Positions 53,643-62,849 of a DNA stretch of 64,000 nt are shown here, one piece after another; positions within the stretch are counted from its first letter, which is position 1; every line of letters begins with the position of its first letter. Below the pieces are notes generated by a model. That model saw only the letters and a program-made list of their open reading frames with translations. It made no database searches and had not been told where the DNA came from. The DNA comes from Amycolatopsis umgeniensis. Its GTDB lineage: Bacteria > Actinomycetota > Actinomycetes > Mycobacteriales > Pseudonocardiaceae. The stretch is from positions 7,006,001-7,070,000 of the forward strand of contig NZ_JACHMX010000001.1 of assembly GCF_014205155.1 (NCBI RefSeq), written 5' to 3'. The position numbers and the translations under genes are program-made.

Positions 53643-54434
53643 ATGATCACCCGAACCACGCTCGGCTCGCCCGGTCTCACCGTCAGCGCGATGGGCTTGG
53701 GATGTATGGGGATGAGCGAGAGCTACGGCGCCGCCGACTGGGACGGCGGCCTTGCCGCCATCGACCGGGCCCTGGAACTGGGCGTCACGTTCCTGGACAC
53801 CGCCGACGCCTACGGCACCGGGCACAACGAGGTGCTGGTGGGCCGGGCCGTCCACGGCCGCCGGGAGCGGGTGCAGCTGGCCACCGAGTTCGGCATCGAC
53901 CGCAGCGCCGGCGACAGGGCACGCCGCATCCGTGGTGCCCGGGACTACGTGCTGCGCGCCTGCGACGCCTCGCTGCTGCGGCTGGGCGCCTGGACCTGTC
54001 CGCCGCCAACCCCATCCAGTGGGCGTTCGACGTACCGGGGCAGGTACGGGCAGGGCGACGTCGTCCGAGGCCCGTACGCCCAGGCCGCCGGCGCACCGAT
54101 CCACCCCGCCGACTTCGCGGGCATCGCCGTGGCAGCCCTCACCGACGACGCCCACGCCGGCCGGACCTATCCGGTCACCGGCCCGCAATCCCTGACCCAC
54201 GCGGAGCAGATCGCGCTCCTGGCCGAAGCGCTCGACCGACCGCTCCGGTACGAGGAACTGCCCGTGGAGCAAGCCCGAACGGCCATGGGCCCGCCGACGT
54301 CCTGCTCGACGACTGGGCCCGCCACCTCGACCGCCCGGCACCGATCACCGACACCATCGAAAGGATCACCGGCCGACCGGGCCGCACCTATGCCCCAGTG
54401 GGCCAAGGACTACCGCGGCGACTTCCTGAATTAG
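53643..54434 (+). pseudogene. Chimera of aldo/keto reductase N-terminus and NmrA-type C-terminus
   Basis: The first ~115 residues are an aldo/keto reductase start: [40 protein letters not shown] (catalytic Asp/Tyr region), ending SLLRLG. After a scrambled junction the frame continues [40 protein letters not shown] and [12 protein letters not shown], the C-terminal half of an NmrA/SDR-type NAD(P)-binding protein. Near 54290 the NmrA frame shifts ([15 protein letters not shown] is in another frame) and shifts back at the end (WAKDYRGDF). A deletion joining two genes plus two frameshifts makes function unlikely. Confidence 0.7.
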
Positions 54435-54465
54435 CGGGCCGGGGCTCGCGGCCCGGTCGAGGTCG

Positions 54466-55959
54466 CTACGACGAGAGATCGAAGGGGGCGGGGGAGTGGC
54501 CTTCCCAGATCTGGCGGGATGTCTGTTCGGGGTAGGGCAGGGTCTTCGACTCGGTGTCCAGGACGCGGGTGAGGTGCCCGCCGGGCCGATGAGCGGACCA
54601 GCCCGCGTCGCCGGTGGTGACGAACCGGACCCATGCCTCCTGGAGTTCGCGGGAGAGCGCGACGGCCTCGAGAGTGGGCTCCTCGCCGATGAGCTGGGTG
54701 CCAACAGGGCTGTCCAGCGTGCCGAACGCCAGGGGCACGTCGAGGCTGTGGCAGGCGCCCAGGACGCCGCCGAGGGCCGGGGCGACCCAGCACAGTTCGA
54801 ACAGGTACGAGGTGCCGCCGGCCGCCGCGTTCGCCTCGGCCAGCTTCTGTGACGGCATGCGGAAGAGGGCGTCGGAGTACACCGTCTCCACCAGCTCCTC
54901 CGGGCCTGCCTGCGGGAACGCGGCACGGTAGGCCCGCGCGCCGTCCGGCTGCGGGGCGTGCAGTTCCAGGGCTGCGTGGGCGTCCTCCTCGGTGAACGTG
55001 CCGTGCCGTCCGCTCATGACGCTGAAGTACCGGAACTCGTCCCGGGTGTGGCCGACGAGCAGTTCGGTCCCGCTCGCTCGCGCGCCGGTCAGCGCGGGCC
55101 AGGGCGTTTCCGGGAGGACCTCGCCATCGACGACGGGGCACAGCGCGGTGCCGGTCTCCGTGAGGCGTCCCCAGCTCTCTCGGTGCGCGTGGAGGTCGGC
55201 GTTGAAGGCGGTGAGCTCGGCGGCCAGACGCCATGGATCGATGTCGCGCAGGGCCTCGGCGGTGGGGGCCGCCGCGCCGACCCGGTCCGCGAACGCGGCG
55301 GTGACCTGCCGTGCCAGCGCGGGGGTGTTGTGCAGGCCCGGCACCGACTGGGCGATGGCCCGCCGGAACAGGCCGCGCGCGGACTTCATCGTCAGCAGGG
55401 CGGCGACCGAGCCCGCCCCGGCGGACACCCCGCCCACGGTGACCCGGCCGGGGTCGCCTCCGAAGGCGGCGATGTTGCGCTGCACCCACTCCAGCGCCGC
55501 GATCTGGTCGAGGAATCCGCGGTTGGGCGGCACGTCGTCGAGGAACGCGAATCCCTCCGCGCCCACGCGGCAGTTGATGGTCACCACGACGATTCCAGCC
55601 TCCGCCAGCGCTGCCGGGTCGTACATCGGGTCGCTCGACGCCGCCGAGAGGTAGCCGCCCACGGGGATCCACACCAGCACCGGCAGTCCCGCCGCGCCGG
55701 GATCCGGAGTGCCGACGTTGAGCGTCAGCCAATCGCTGCCCTGCGGGGAAACGTCGATCGGCAGGGACAGCGGCACCACGGGGCCGAACTCGACAGCCTG
55801 CCTCGTCCCCTCCCAGCGGTGCGGCGGCGCGGGCGCGGCGAAGCGGAGCGCTCCGACCGGGGGCTGGGCGTAGGGGATGCCGCGGAACACCGCGTGTCCC
55901 TGTCGCCGTCGTCCCTGCACCACACCTTCCGTGGTCCGTACCTTTGGCTGTTCGGACAT
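54466..55959 (-). CDS. Type B carboxylesterase
   Basis: 497 aa, ATG at 55959. Hallmarks of the carboxylesterase family: FRGIPYAQPPVGALRF near the start, LPVLVWIPVGGYLSAASSD (oxyanion region), the nucleophile in VTVGGVSAGAGSVAALL, and a late acidic/His region. Hydrolyses esters of unknown identity in the cytoplasm; no signal peptide is seen. Divergent from a TetR regulator 77 bp away, which probably controls it. Confidence 0.9.
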   Translation of the reverse strand: MSEQPKVRTTEGVVQGRRRQGHAVFRGIPYAQPPVGALRFAAPAPPHRWEGTRQAVEFGPVVPLSLPIDVSPQGSDWLTLNVGTPDPGAAGLPVLVWIPVGGYLSAASSDPMYDPAALAEAGIVVVTINCRVGAEGFAFLDDVPPNRGFLDQIAALEWVQRNIAAFGGDPGRVTVGGVSAGAGSVAALLTMKSARGLFRRAIAQSVPGLHNTPALARQVTAAFADRVGAAAPTAEALRDIDPWRLAAELTAFNADLHAHRESWGRLTETGTALCPVVDGEVLPETPWPALTGARASGTELLVGHTRDEFRYFSVMSGRHGTFTEEDAHAALELHAPQPDGARAYRAAFPQAGPEELVETVYSDALFRMPSQKLAEANAAAGGTSYLFELCWVAPALGGVLGACHSLDVPLAFGTLDSPVGTQLIGEEPTLEAVALSRELQEAWVRFVTTGDAGWSAHRPGGHLTRVLDTESKTLPYPEQTSRQIWEGHSPAPFDLSS

Positions 55960-55987
55960 GACGCTTCCTTCCCCTCAAGCGACCCCC

Positions 55988-56015
55988 AGGTTATGGGTCA
56001 GGTGTATTATGTCAA
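55988..56015 (-). promoter_or_regulatory. Promoter of the esterase gene with probable TetR site
   Basis: Reading leftward: TTGACA (56015-56010), a 16-bp spacer and TAACCT (55993-55988). The intergenic strip is conspicuously A+T-rich for this genome and is shared with the divergent TetR gene, so the operator probably overlaps this promoter. Confidence 0.55.
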
Positions 56016-56036
56016 CTGTATTGGAAAGGGAGGGCG

Positions 56037-56636
56037 ATGCCGAAACAGGTGGATCACCGCGGACGCCGCGAAGCGATAGCCCGCGCACTGTGGCGGGTGG
56101 TGGAGCAGCGCGGCGTCACGCAGCTGACGATGCGCGTGGTCGCGCAGGAGGCGGACATGTCACTCGGGCAGCTGCAGCACTACTTCGCCTCCCGGACCGA
56201 CATGCTCTCCTTCGCCATGGATTTCGCGTCCGAGCAGACCTCGGCGCGCGTACACCAGGGGCTCGAAAAGCTCGGTGACCGTCCGCATCCCCGTGACGTG
56301 CTGCGACTGACGCTCGCGGAAATGCTTCCCCTGCATGCCGAAGCCCGCGCGACCAGCCGGATGAGCGCCGCCTACGTCCTGGAGGCGCTGCATGACGAGG
56401 CCGTGCACGAGCAGGCGCGCCGCGGCCTCGTCCGAGGGCGGGCCCTCGTCGAGCAGTTGGTCCGCCAGGCGATCGCCGACGGGCACATCGATTCCGGCCG
56501 CGAACCGGCGACCGAGACCAACCTGCTCCTCGCCCTCACCGGCTTCACCTCCCTGATCGAACTCGACGTGATCGAGCCCCAGGACGCGCTCGCCGCGATC
56601 GACGTGCATCTGGACCGGCTGTTCAGGAGTACGTGA
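56037..56636 (+). CDS. TetR-family transcriptional regulator
   Basis: 199 aa, ATG preceded by AAGGGAGGGCG. N-terminal TetR helix-turn-helix: REAIARALWRVVEQRGVTQL, TMRVVAQEADMSLGQLQHYF, ASRTDMLSFAMDF. The C-terminal part is a helical ligand-binding and dimerisation domain. Probably represses itself and the divergent carboxylesterase, with an ester-related or hydrophobic ligand as inducer; this is inferred from position. Confidence 0.9.
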   Translation: MPKQVDHRGRREAIARALWRVVEQRGVTQLTMRVVAQEADMSLGQLQHYFASRTDMLSFAMDFASEQTSARVHQGLEKLGDRPHPRDVLRLTLAEMLPLHAEARATSRMSAAYVLEALHDEAVHEQARRGLVRGRALVEQLVRQAIADGHIDSGREPATETNLLLALTGFTSLIELDVIEPQDALAAIDVHLDRLFRST

Positions 56637-56767
56637 CGTGCTTGCCTGCCGGTGATCGTCGAAAAGATCTCCGGGCAGAACGCCCGGGCAAGCGCCGCCG
56701 CGATTTCGGCGATCGCGCCGTTGCCTGACGGGACCGGGGCCACGAAAGCCGTCCGCCCGGCTGTTGC

Positions 56768-58285
56768 GTGAACTCGTCGCCGAGGCGGCGTAGCGTCGCG
56801 CCGGTAGCGGGCGACTGTCCGTGCGTGACGAAATGGAAGTCGGCGAGCGGGGCGCTGCTGCTCAGCGCCGCTGCGCTGCTGGCCGGGATGACGCTGCTGT
56901 TCGGATGGGTCGACTGGGCAGCCGTCGGTCGGTGGGCGCGGCCAAGGGCGGTGCCGATGGCGCTCTTTGCGATGGCCGTCGCAGGAGCGGTCGCGGCGTG
57001 GTGGCGGTTGCGCGGGCCGAAGGCACCCCGGACCCGGGCGCCGGGGATCAACCGCTGGGTCCTTCTCGCCGCCGCGGTCGTGGTGGTCTTCGCGGCCTGG
57101 GGCGCGACCACCTGGCTGCTGGGCGAGGCTTCGGCTGCGAAGGACCCGGGCGCCGCGCGGGTCGACGCGATCAAAACCGGCCTCGGCATCGGAGCTGGCA
57201 CCACCGGCGTCTTCGCGCTTCTACTGGCGGTACGGCGGCAGTGGCACAGCGAAACCGACGCGATCGAGAAGAACGTCACCGAGCTCTACACCAAGGCCGC
57301 CGATCAGCTCGGTTCCGCCGAAGCCCCCGTCCGCCTGGCCGGTCTCTACGCGCTCGAACGCCTCGCTCACAACAACCCTGGGCAGCGGCAGAGCATCGTC
57401 AACGTCATCTGCGCCTACCTGCGAATGCCCTTCACGCCACCCGGATCCAAGTCCGGCACGCCGGAATCAGATCCGGCACTGCATCACGCGTCGTTCCAGG
57501 AACGGGAAGTGCGACTCACCGGGTAACGCATCCTCACCGACCACCTCGACCCGTCCGACCACCGCGCGTTCTGGGACGGCATCGACCTCGACCTCACCAG
57601 CGCCCGCCTCATCGCTTTCGACCTGACGAACTGCCGGGTGCGGACGGCCCGCTTCATTCGAGCGACTCTCGACGGCAACCCGCGGTTCCGCGGCGCGACC
57701 TTCACCGGCACTGTTTCGTTCGGTGCGGCGACGTTGACCGATGCTTGGTTTTACGGCGCACAGTTCCAGGGTGACGCCTGGTTCGGCGGCGCGACGTTCA
57801 CCGGCACCACCCGATTCGACGGTGCGAGGTTCGCCGGCACCGCCCGGTTCCCCGAGGCCACGTTTGCCGGTCCCGCCTGGTTCGGCCGTGCGAGGTTCAT
57901 CGGCGACGCTCGATTCCTCAAGGCGACGTTCGTCGGCGACGCTGAGTTCGACGGCGCGACGTTCGCTGAAGACGCGAGGTTCGGCGAGGCGATGTTCATC
58001 GGTGCCGCAGAGTTCGGTGGCGTGACGTTCAGCCGCGGCGCGACGTTCACAGGTGCGACGTTCGCCGGTCCCGCCTCCTTCGATCAGACAACGATCTCCC
58101 ACACTGTGTCGTTCAACCAGGCCACCTTCGTCGGTGGACTCCCCGTGATCAATCCGAGGCTCGCGGAGAAGACCCAGTTCGCAGATGTCATCCTCACTGC
58201 GCCTTCACCAGGCGATGGCGGCCTCGTCGTTGATCGCCCCGGGAAACGTGCGGCGGTGGACGGCCGGACTGTGCAACGGAATTGA
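56768..58285 (+). pseudogene. Membrane pentapeptide-repeat protein with one in-frame stop
   Basis: One continuous frame from a GTG at 56768 (or GTG 56825), interrupted only by TAA at 57524-57526. The first part has two or three membrane helices (LLLSAAALLAGMTLLFGWVD, WVLLAAAVVVVFAAWGATTW) and YALERLAHNNPGQRQSIVNV. The second has RILTDHLDPSDHRAFWDGID and a long pentapeptide array: FRGATFTGTVSFGAATLTDA, AWFGGATFTGTTRFDGARF and onward. Intact relatives read ...TAQRILTDHL, so the stop is probably CAA to TAA (Gln). A single readthrough or reversion would restore the protein. Confidence 0.75.
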
Positions 58286-58295
58286 TCAGGGCCGT

Positions 58296-58994
58296 CTAGG
58301 TCTTCTCGAGCACCTGGTTGGGTTGATCGGATGCGCAGCTGATCAACAGCCGGGCGGTGTGCGCGATGTGGTCACGCAGCAGTTCCTGCGCGTGATCGGC
58401 GTCGCGCGCGAGAACGGCGTCGAGTAGTGCTCGATGCTCGGCGGCGACGTCGCGGCCGGGTTCGTTGCCGAGGGATACCGACCACTGGCGATACAGCTCG
58501 GCTTCCTGCCGCAACGACCGTGCGGCGTCGAGCAGCCGCTGGTTGCGGCAGCCGGCCAGCAGCGCGTGGTGGAAGGCCGCGTGTGCCTGCACCCATTCGT
58601 CGGACAGGTGGTCCGGATCGGCCGGGTCGCGATACGGCGCGCGTTCCAGAAAGTGGTGCGCGGCAACGGCGTCGGCCTCCCAGCGTGTGTCGCCTTCCCG
58701 CACCGACAGCCCCAATACCAGGGACTCGATCTCCGCCCGCGCCTGTGTCAGTTCGGCCAGATCCTGATGGGACAGCGGGCGGACCAGATACCCCTGACGC
58801 GGCCTGGCCACCACCAGCCCTTCGGCGACCAGTCTCGTCAGCGCCTCGCGGGTGGCACCGACGCTCACCTGGTAGCGGTCGGCCAGGTCCGGGAACTTGA
58901 GCCTGTCGCCCGGTATCAGCCGACCGGCGAGGATGTCGGCGCGCAACGCCTGGTGGATGCCGTCGGTGCGGGTCGCTCCGCCGCTCTTGGTCAT
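58296..58994 (-). CDS. GntR/FadR-family regulator
   Basis: 232 aa, ATG at 58994. Winged helix at residues about 12-75: IHQALRADILAGRLIPGDRL, FPDLADRYQVSVGATREALT, RLVAEGLVVARPRQGYLV. The C-terminal FCD-type helical domain (AHAAFHHALLAGCRNQRLLD, EHRALLDAVLARDADHAQEL) binds a small ligand, often with a metal through His residues. Divergent from the FAH-dioxygenase-SRPBCC operon, with a perfect palindrome between them, so it is the likely substrate-responsive repressor of that operon. Confidence 0.9.
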   Translation of the reverse strand: MTKSGGATRTDGIHQALRADILAGRLIPGDRLKFPDLADRYQVSVGATREALTRLVAEGLVVARPRQGYLVRPLSHQDLAELTQARAEIESLVLGLSVREGDTRWEADAVAAHHFLERAPYRDPADPDHLSDEWVQAHAAFHHALLAGCRNQRLLDAARSLRQEAELYRQWSVSLGNEPGRDVAAEHRALLDAVLARDADHAQELLRDHIAHTARLLISCASDQPNQVLEKT

Positions 58995-59025
58995 GCGCTC
59001 CAGCCTAGCACTTTACGAATCTGGG

Positions 59026-59054
59026 TTGAACTTTCGAAAGTTTGGGTCTAGTTT
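59026..59054 (+). promoter_or_regulatory. Promoter of the catabolic operon overlapping a perfect palindrome
   Basis: TTGAAC (59026-59031), a 17-bp spacer and TAGTTT (59049-59054). A perfect 14-bp palindrome AACTTTCGAAAGTT (59029-59042) overlaps the -35 box and spacer, an ideal place for repression by the divergent GntR protein. A related GTTTCGAATT follows at 59051. Confidence 0.65.
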
Positions 59055-59131
59055 CGAATTTAGCCCCACCGTCGTTTCCGCGGGCACCGACGAGCCGGCC
59101 GATCCAGGCCGAATCCCGGAAAGGTGAAGTC

Positions 59132-59989
59132 ATGAAACTGGCCAATGTGGACGGACGCGCGGTCCTGGTGACCGCCGACGACACCGGAATCGACGTCGAA
59201 ACCGCGTCAGGCGGCAAGTTCGGCCCTGGTCTCGTGTCCGTTTACGAGAACTGGGACGAGTTCCGGGCCTGGGCGCACCAGCCGCCCGCCGAACCCGGCG
59301 TCGTCTTCACCCGCGCGCAGCTGGGCTCTCCCTCACCGGCCCCGCGGCAGATCGTCGCGATCGGCCTGAACTACGACGCCCACGCCACCGAGTCCGGTTT
59401 CGAGGCACCGGAAGGACTTCCTCCGACGTTCACCAAGTTCGTCTCCGCGCTGACCGGCCCCGACGCGGAGGTCGTGCTGCCTGCCGGAGGCGACGTGGAC
59501 TGGGAGGTGGAACTCGTCGCCGTGATCGGGCGGACCGCCACCCGCGTCGCGGAATCCGACGCGTGGGACCACGTCGCCGGGGTGACGATCGGGCAGGACC
59601 TCTCCGAGCGCGTCACGCAACTGGCCGGCCCCGCACCGCAGTTCAGCTTGGGCAAATCCTTCCCGAACTTCGCGCCGGTCGGGCCATGGCTCGTCACGCC
59701 GGACGATCTGGCGAACCGGGACGACCTGGCGCTCGGCTGCGCTGTCGACGGCGAAACCGTGCAGGACGGCCGCACCCGCGAGCTGATCTATCCGGTCGCC
59801 AGGCTGGTATCCGCGCTGTCGCGGACCATCACCCTGTATCCGGGCGATCTCGTCTTCACCGGGACCCCGGCGGGCGTGGGCATGGGCCGCACGCCGAAGC
59901 GATTCCTGCGAGCAGGTGAACACCTCGTCAGCTGGATCGAAGGCATCGGCGAGATACGCCAGACATTCGTTGCCGCGGAGGAGGACTGA
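59132..59989 (+). CDS. Fumarylacetoacetate hydrolase-family protein
   Basis: 285 aa, ATG at 59132 after GGAAAGGTGAAG. The C-terminal FAH domain is complete: IVAIGLNYDAHATESGF, PTFTKFVSALTGPDAEVVLP, DWEVELVAVIGRTATRV (metal-binding Glu pair), SLGKSFPNFAPVGPWL and YPGDLVFTGTPAGVGMGR. Such enzymes hydrolyse C-C bonds or decarboxylate products of aromatic ring cleavage. First gene of an operon with a ring-cleavage-type dioxygenase one base downstream, so it probably acts on the ring-fission product. Confidence 0.9.
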   Translation: MKLANVDGRAVLVTADDTGIDVETASGGKFGPGLVSVYENWDEFRAWAHQPPAEPGVVFTRAQLGSPSPAPRQIVAIGLNYDAHATESGFEAPEGLPPTFTKFVSALTGPDAEVVLPAGGDVDWEVELVAVIGRTATRVAESDAWDHVAGVTIGQDLSERVTQLAGPAPQFSLGKSFPNFAPVGPWLVTPDDLANRDDLALGCAVDGETVQDGRTRELIYPVARLVSALSRTITLYPGDLVFTGTPAGVGMGRTPKRFLRAGEHLVSWIEGIGEIRQTFVAAEED

Positions 59990-59990
59990 C

Positions 59991-60914
59991 ATGGGCATGC
60001 ACCGCCTCACCCGGGTCACCATGGGTGTCCCGAACGTCGCGGACACCATCGCCTACTACTCCGAGTTCGGACTCACCCACCTCGGTGGCGGGGCCTTCAG
60101 CACGCGCGAAGGCGGCGAGCAGCTGCGGATCCGGCACGCCGTATCCCGGCGGGTGCTCGAGCTCGGGGTGGGGGTCGACGATGTCGACGACGTCGCGCGG
60201 GCCGCGTCACGGCTGGAACGCCTCGGCGTGGCGGGTGGCACGGACGGCACCGCCGTCACCGCGATCGAGCCGGTTTCCGGATTCACCGTCCGCGTCGAGA
60301 TCGCGCCGAGGATCGTGCAGCGGCCTGTCCCGGCCACCCCCTACAACGGGCCCGGTCGCATCGAACGGTTCGGCCGCGCGCCCGGAGTGCTGCGTGAGGA
60401 CCCGATCCGGCCCAAGAAACTCGGCCATTGCGTGGTGGGCACGACCGATCTCCAAGCCACCATGGGGTTCTTCACCGAGGGACTCGGTTTCAAGGTCAGC
60501 GACTACATCGGAGACAAGGGCGCCTTCATGCGCTGCTCGGTCGATCACCACAACGTGCTGGCGCTCGCGGCACCGGTGAACTTCCTGCATCACACGTCCT
60601 GGCAGGTCGACGACATCGACGACGTCGGGCGAGGCGCGGCGGCGATGCTGGCAGGCGACCCCGGGCGCCATGTCTGGGGCCTCGGCAGGCACTACGCGGG
60701 ATCCAACTTCTTCTGGTACCTCAAGGATCCGGCGGGGAACTTCAGCGAGTACTACGCCGACATGGACTGCATCCCCGAGGACGAGATCTGGACCCCGGAA
60801 GTCTTCGACGGCGCCCAAGGCCTGTTCAGCTGGGGCCCGCCCCCACCACCGTCGTTCCTGGAACCGGACGACCTCGCCGCGCTCATGACCGGACAGCACG
60901 CACCCTCCCGGTGA
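59991..60914 (+). CDS. VOC-fold extradiol-dioxygenase-like enzyme
   Basis: 307 aa, ATG at 59991, 1 bp after the FAH stop, with GGAGGAGG upstream. Two vicinal-oxygen-chelate halves: RLTRVTMGVPNVADTIAYYS in the first, and KKLGHCVVGTTDLQATMGFF in the second. Candidate iron ligands are His in LGHCVV, His in LHHTSWQVDD and Glu in NFSEYYADMD, the 2-His-1-Glu set of type I extradiol dioxygenases. It probably opens a catechol-type ring; the substrate is unknown. Confidence 0.85.
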   Translation: MGMHRLTRVTMGVPNVADTIAYYSEFGLTHLGGGAFSTREGGEQLRIRHAVSRRVLELGVGVDDVDDVARAASRLERLGVAGGTDGTAVTAIEPVSGFTVRVEIAPRIVQRPVPATPYNGPGRIERFGRAPGVLREDPIRPKKLGHCVVGTTDLQATMGFFTEGLGFKVSDYIGDKGAFMRCSVDHHNVLALAAPVNFLHHTSWQVDDIDDVGRGAAAMLAGDPGRHVWGLGRHYAGSNFFWYLKDPAGNFSEYYADMDCIPEDEIWTPEVFDGAQGLFSWGPPPPPSFLEPDDLAALMTGQHAPSR

Positions 60915-60957
60915 CCGCGCCGGAAGACCTCGCATCTGATCAGAAAAGGAGAAAGTC

Positions 60958-61473
60958 GTGTCAGTGGAACTGTACGTCCGCCAGATCCCGGACAACCTGA
61001 ACATCCGGTTCGTCGAGAACCGCATCATCATCAACCGCCCGGCGCAGGCCGTGTACGACTGGGTGACGACCTGGTCGAACCTGCCGAAATGGCTGCCGAT
61101 GGCCCTCGGCACCGAGGTGCGACGCGGCACCGAAGGCGTCCCCGCCGAGATGGGCGACGTACTGCTCGAAACCATCCGGCCGGAGCTGAACGAGAAGCCG
61201 AAGCTCTACACCGTGGTGGCGCGGGTTCCCGGCAAGCTGTGGACGGTGGTCGGCCGGGACGTGCTCGACGACGGCTCCCTGGCCCCGGCGATGCACGCGA
61301 TCGCCACCTTCACCACATTCGACCTCGGCGACGGGACGACCCTGTTCTGCCGCCTGTTCGAACGACTGATCCCGGACACCGAACCGCCCGGCCCGCACCC
61401 GGTCGAGGACCCGGCCCGCATCCAGCCGGGCCTGGAACTGATCAAGGCACACCTCGAGGGCACGGCCGGATGA
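60958..61473 (+). CDS. SRPBCC-fold protein of the catabolic operon
   Basis: 171 aa from a GTG at 60958 with AAAAGGAG upstream. Opening FVENRIIINRPAQAVYDWVT then TWSNLPKWLPMALGTEVRRG is a START/SRPBCC polyketide-cyclase-like fold, a hydrophobic ligand pocket. It may bind or isomerise an aromatic intermediate handled by the upstream dioxygenase and FAH protein. Third gene of the operon. Confidence 0.8.
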   Translation: MSVELYVRQIPDNLNIRFVENRIIINRPAQAVYDWVTTWSNLPKWLPMALGTEVRRGTEGVPAEMGDVLLETIRPELNEKPKLYTVVARVPGKLWTVVGRDVLDDGSLAPAMHAIATFTTFDLGDGTTLFCRLFERLIPDTEPPGPHPVEDPARIQPGLELIKAHLEGTAG

Positions 61474-61536
61474 CGTCGGTGGCTCGGGGCCGCTCTGAGC
61501 GAAGGGGCAGCGTGGTCCATTGTGGACTATCCCGCC

Positions 61537-61815
61537 TCAGAAGCGGGGGAGCTCCAGCAGGTTGTTCTTCCAGATCCCGTCCGCCCGCGTGCGGAGGAAC
61601 CGGGGGCCGAAGGTCGGTTTGATGATCTCCACCGCCACCCGGTGGATTCCCTCGTCCACGTAGGCCTTCCCGTCGTCGTCTTCGATCCACGCCACGATCG
61701 CCGAAACGAAGCTCTCACCGGTTTCGCCGCTGCCGGGGTTGATCCAGCGCAGCTTCGTGATGCTTTCGTGGAACTTCCCACCTTCGAGCCGCGCTGCGAT
61801 GATCTTGATGGCCAT
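61537..61815 (-). CDS. DUF3892 protein
   Basis: 92 aa, ATG at 61815 after AGAGG. Reads MAIKIIAARLEGGKFHESIT, then KLRWINPGSGETGESFVSAI and WKNNLLELPRF. It matches the short DUF3892 family (beta-rich, roughly 80-90 aa) of unknown function. Convergent with the catabolic operon. Confidence 0.8.
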   Translation of the reverse strand: MAIKIIAARLEGGKFHESITKLRWINPGSGETGESFVSAIVAWIEDDDGKAYVDEGIHRVAVEIIKPTFGPRFLRTRADGIWKNNLLELPRF

Positions 61816-62037
61816 GGTGCTACCTCTTCGGCTGGGTGCCCTCGAAGCGAACAGGGGTAATGCAGTACTCGCCACCCGTCCGCACCCCGTTACGCCGTCC
61901 GGCCGCCGTGCCTCGAACGTTACGTGTTCGAGCGCGGGGCGTCCGTTCTGAGTCAGATGACGCAGACGGCGCGCGTTCCCGCATGTCACAGTCCTCGCGC
62001 CGGCCGGAACACCAGCCGGGAGAGAGGGGAAACAGAC

Positions 62038-62610
62038 ATGTGCGCTGCACGTAAGACATCGGCCGGGCTCCTGGGGGCGGCGGGGATCGCGCTGGCGCTG
62101 GCCGGGTGTTCGCCGGATCCGGCACCGCAGGCCGCACCGGCGGCGCCCTCGTCGGCGGCCGCGGATCCGGCCGCGACGGTGGCCTGGATGAACGGATTCT
62201 GTGGCACGGTCAAGGATTTCGTCGAAGGCAACAACAAGATGCCGTCGGGAGGCGGCGAAACCATCGAGGCGATCAAGAAGAGCACGAGCGACCAGCTCGG
62301 GCACTACGCGGCCATTCTCGGCAAGACCGTCGACGGCCTCAGTGCCCTGCCCGCCGCGCCGGTTCCGGCCGGGGAGACGGCGAAGCAGGACTTCCTCGGG
62401 AAGTACACCTCGGCACGCGACAAGACCGTGAAGGCGAAGACCGATCTGGACGCGTCCAAGAAGGACGACACCGCCGCGCAAGGCCGGGCGGTCGAGGGAC
62501 TCATCGCCGCGCAGAAGGACACGCACGGCGCGCTCGACCCTGTCGCGGCCATTCTGGGGGCTCCCGAACTGAAAGCCGCCGCGGCGACCGCGGAACGCTG
62601 CCGTTCGTGA
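62038..62610 (+). CDS. Secreted lipoprotein, unknown function
   Basis: 190 aa, ATG at 62038 after AGAGAGGGG. A type II signal peptide with hydrophobic core LLGAAGIALALAGC and lipobox LAGC (lipidated Cys about 24), then an Ala/Pro-rich linker and a helical domain (WMNGFCGTVKDFVEGNNKMP, YTSARDKTVKAKTDLDASKK). Anchored on the outer face of the cytoplasmic membrane. A pair of Cys (FCG and the final ERCRS) may form a disulphide. Family not named. Confidence 0.85.
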   Translation: MCAARKTSAGLLGAAGIALALAGCSPDPAPQAAPAAPSSAAADPAATVAWMNGFCGTVKDFVEGNNKMPSGGGETIEAIKKSTSDQLGHYAAILGKTVDGLSALPAAPVPAGETAKQDFLGKYTSARDKTVKAKTDLDASKKDDTAAQGRAVEGLIAAQKDTHGALDPVAAILGAPELKAAAATAERCRS

Positions 62611-62641
62611 CTTGACCGGTCGCTATCTCCACTCAGTTGTG

Positions 62642-62688
62642 TTGAAGGCCTCCTTGGAGACGATCACCGTCTCCAAGGAGGCCTTCAA
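62642..62688. terminator. 21-bp perfect hairpin after the lipoprotein gene
   Basis: TTGAAGGCCTCCTTGGAGAC plus one more pair forms a perfect 21-bp stem around the loop ATCAC. Placed 31 bp after the lipoprotein stop. No T-run; it may act as a terminator or be a dispersed palindrome. Confidence 0.6.
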
Positions 62689-62744
62689 GACACGGGCCCA
62701 CCCGCACCAACACACCCCGTGCAACGCGTGACCGCTCCGCGATC

Positions 62745-62849
62745 GGTGCCCCCAATGCCGCATTGGGGGCACCAGCCACCCGCGGTCGCGCACCCGGCAA
62801 GGCTCGAAGGGGCCCACGCCAGCGTCAGACGAGGTGATGGGCCCCTTCG
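62745..62849. repeat. Two further long palindromes
   Basis: 62745-62773: GGTGCCCCCAATG-CCG-CATTGGGGGCACC, a perfect 13-bp stem. 62805-62849: CGAAGGGGCCCA and TGGGCCCCTTCG, a perfect 12-bp inverted repeat around a 21-nt loop. The intergenic region 62611-63093 holds no gene. Confidence 0.7.

Noticed and set aside
61537..62526. Long minus frame extending the DUF3892 gene upstream
   Set aside because: DUF3892 proteins are short, and an ATG with a ribosome site at 61815 fits; the extension is antisense to the lipoprotein gene.
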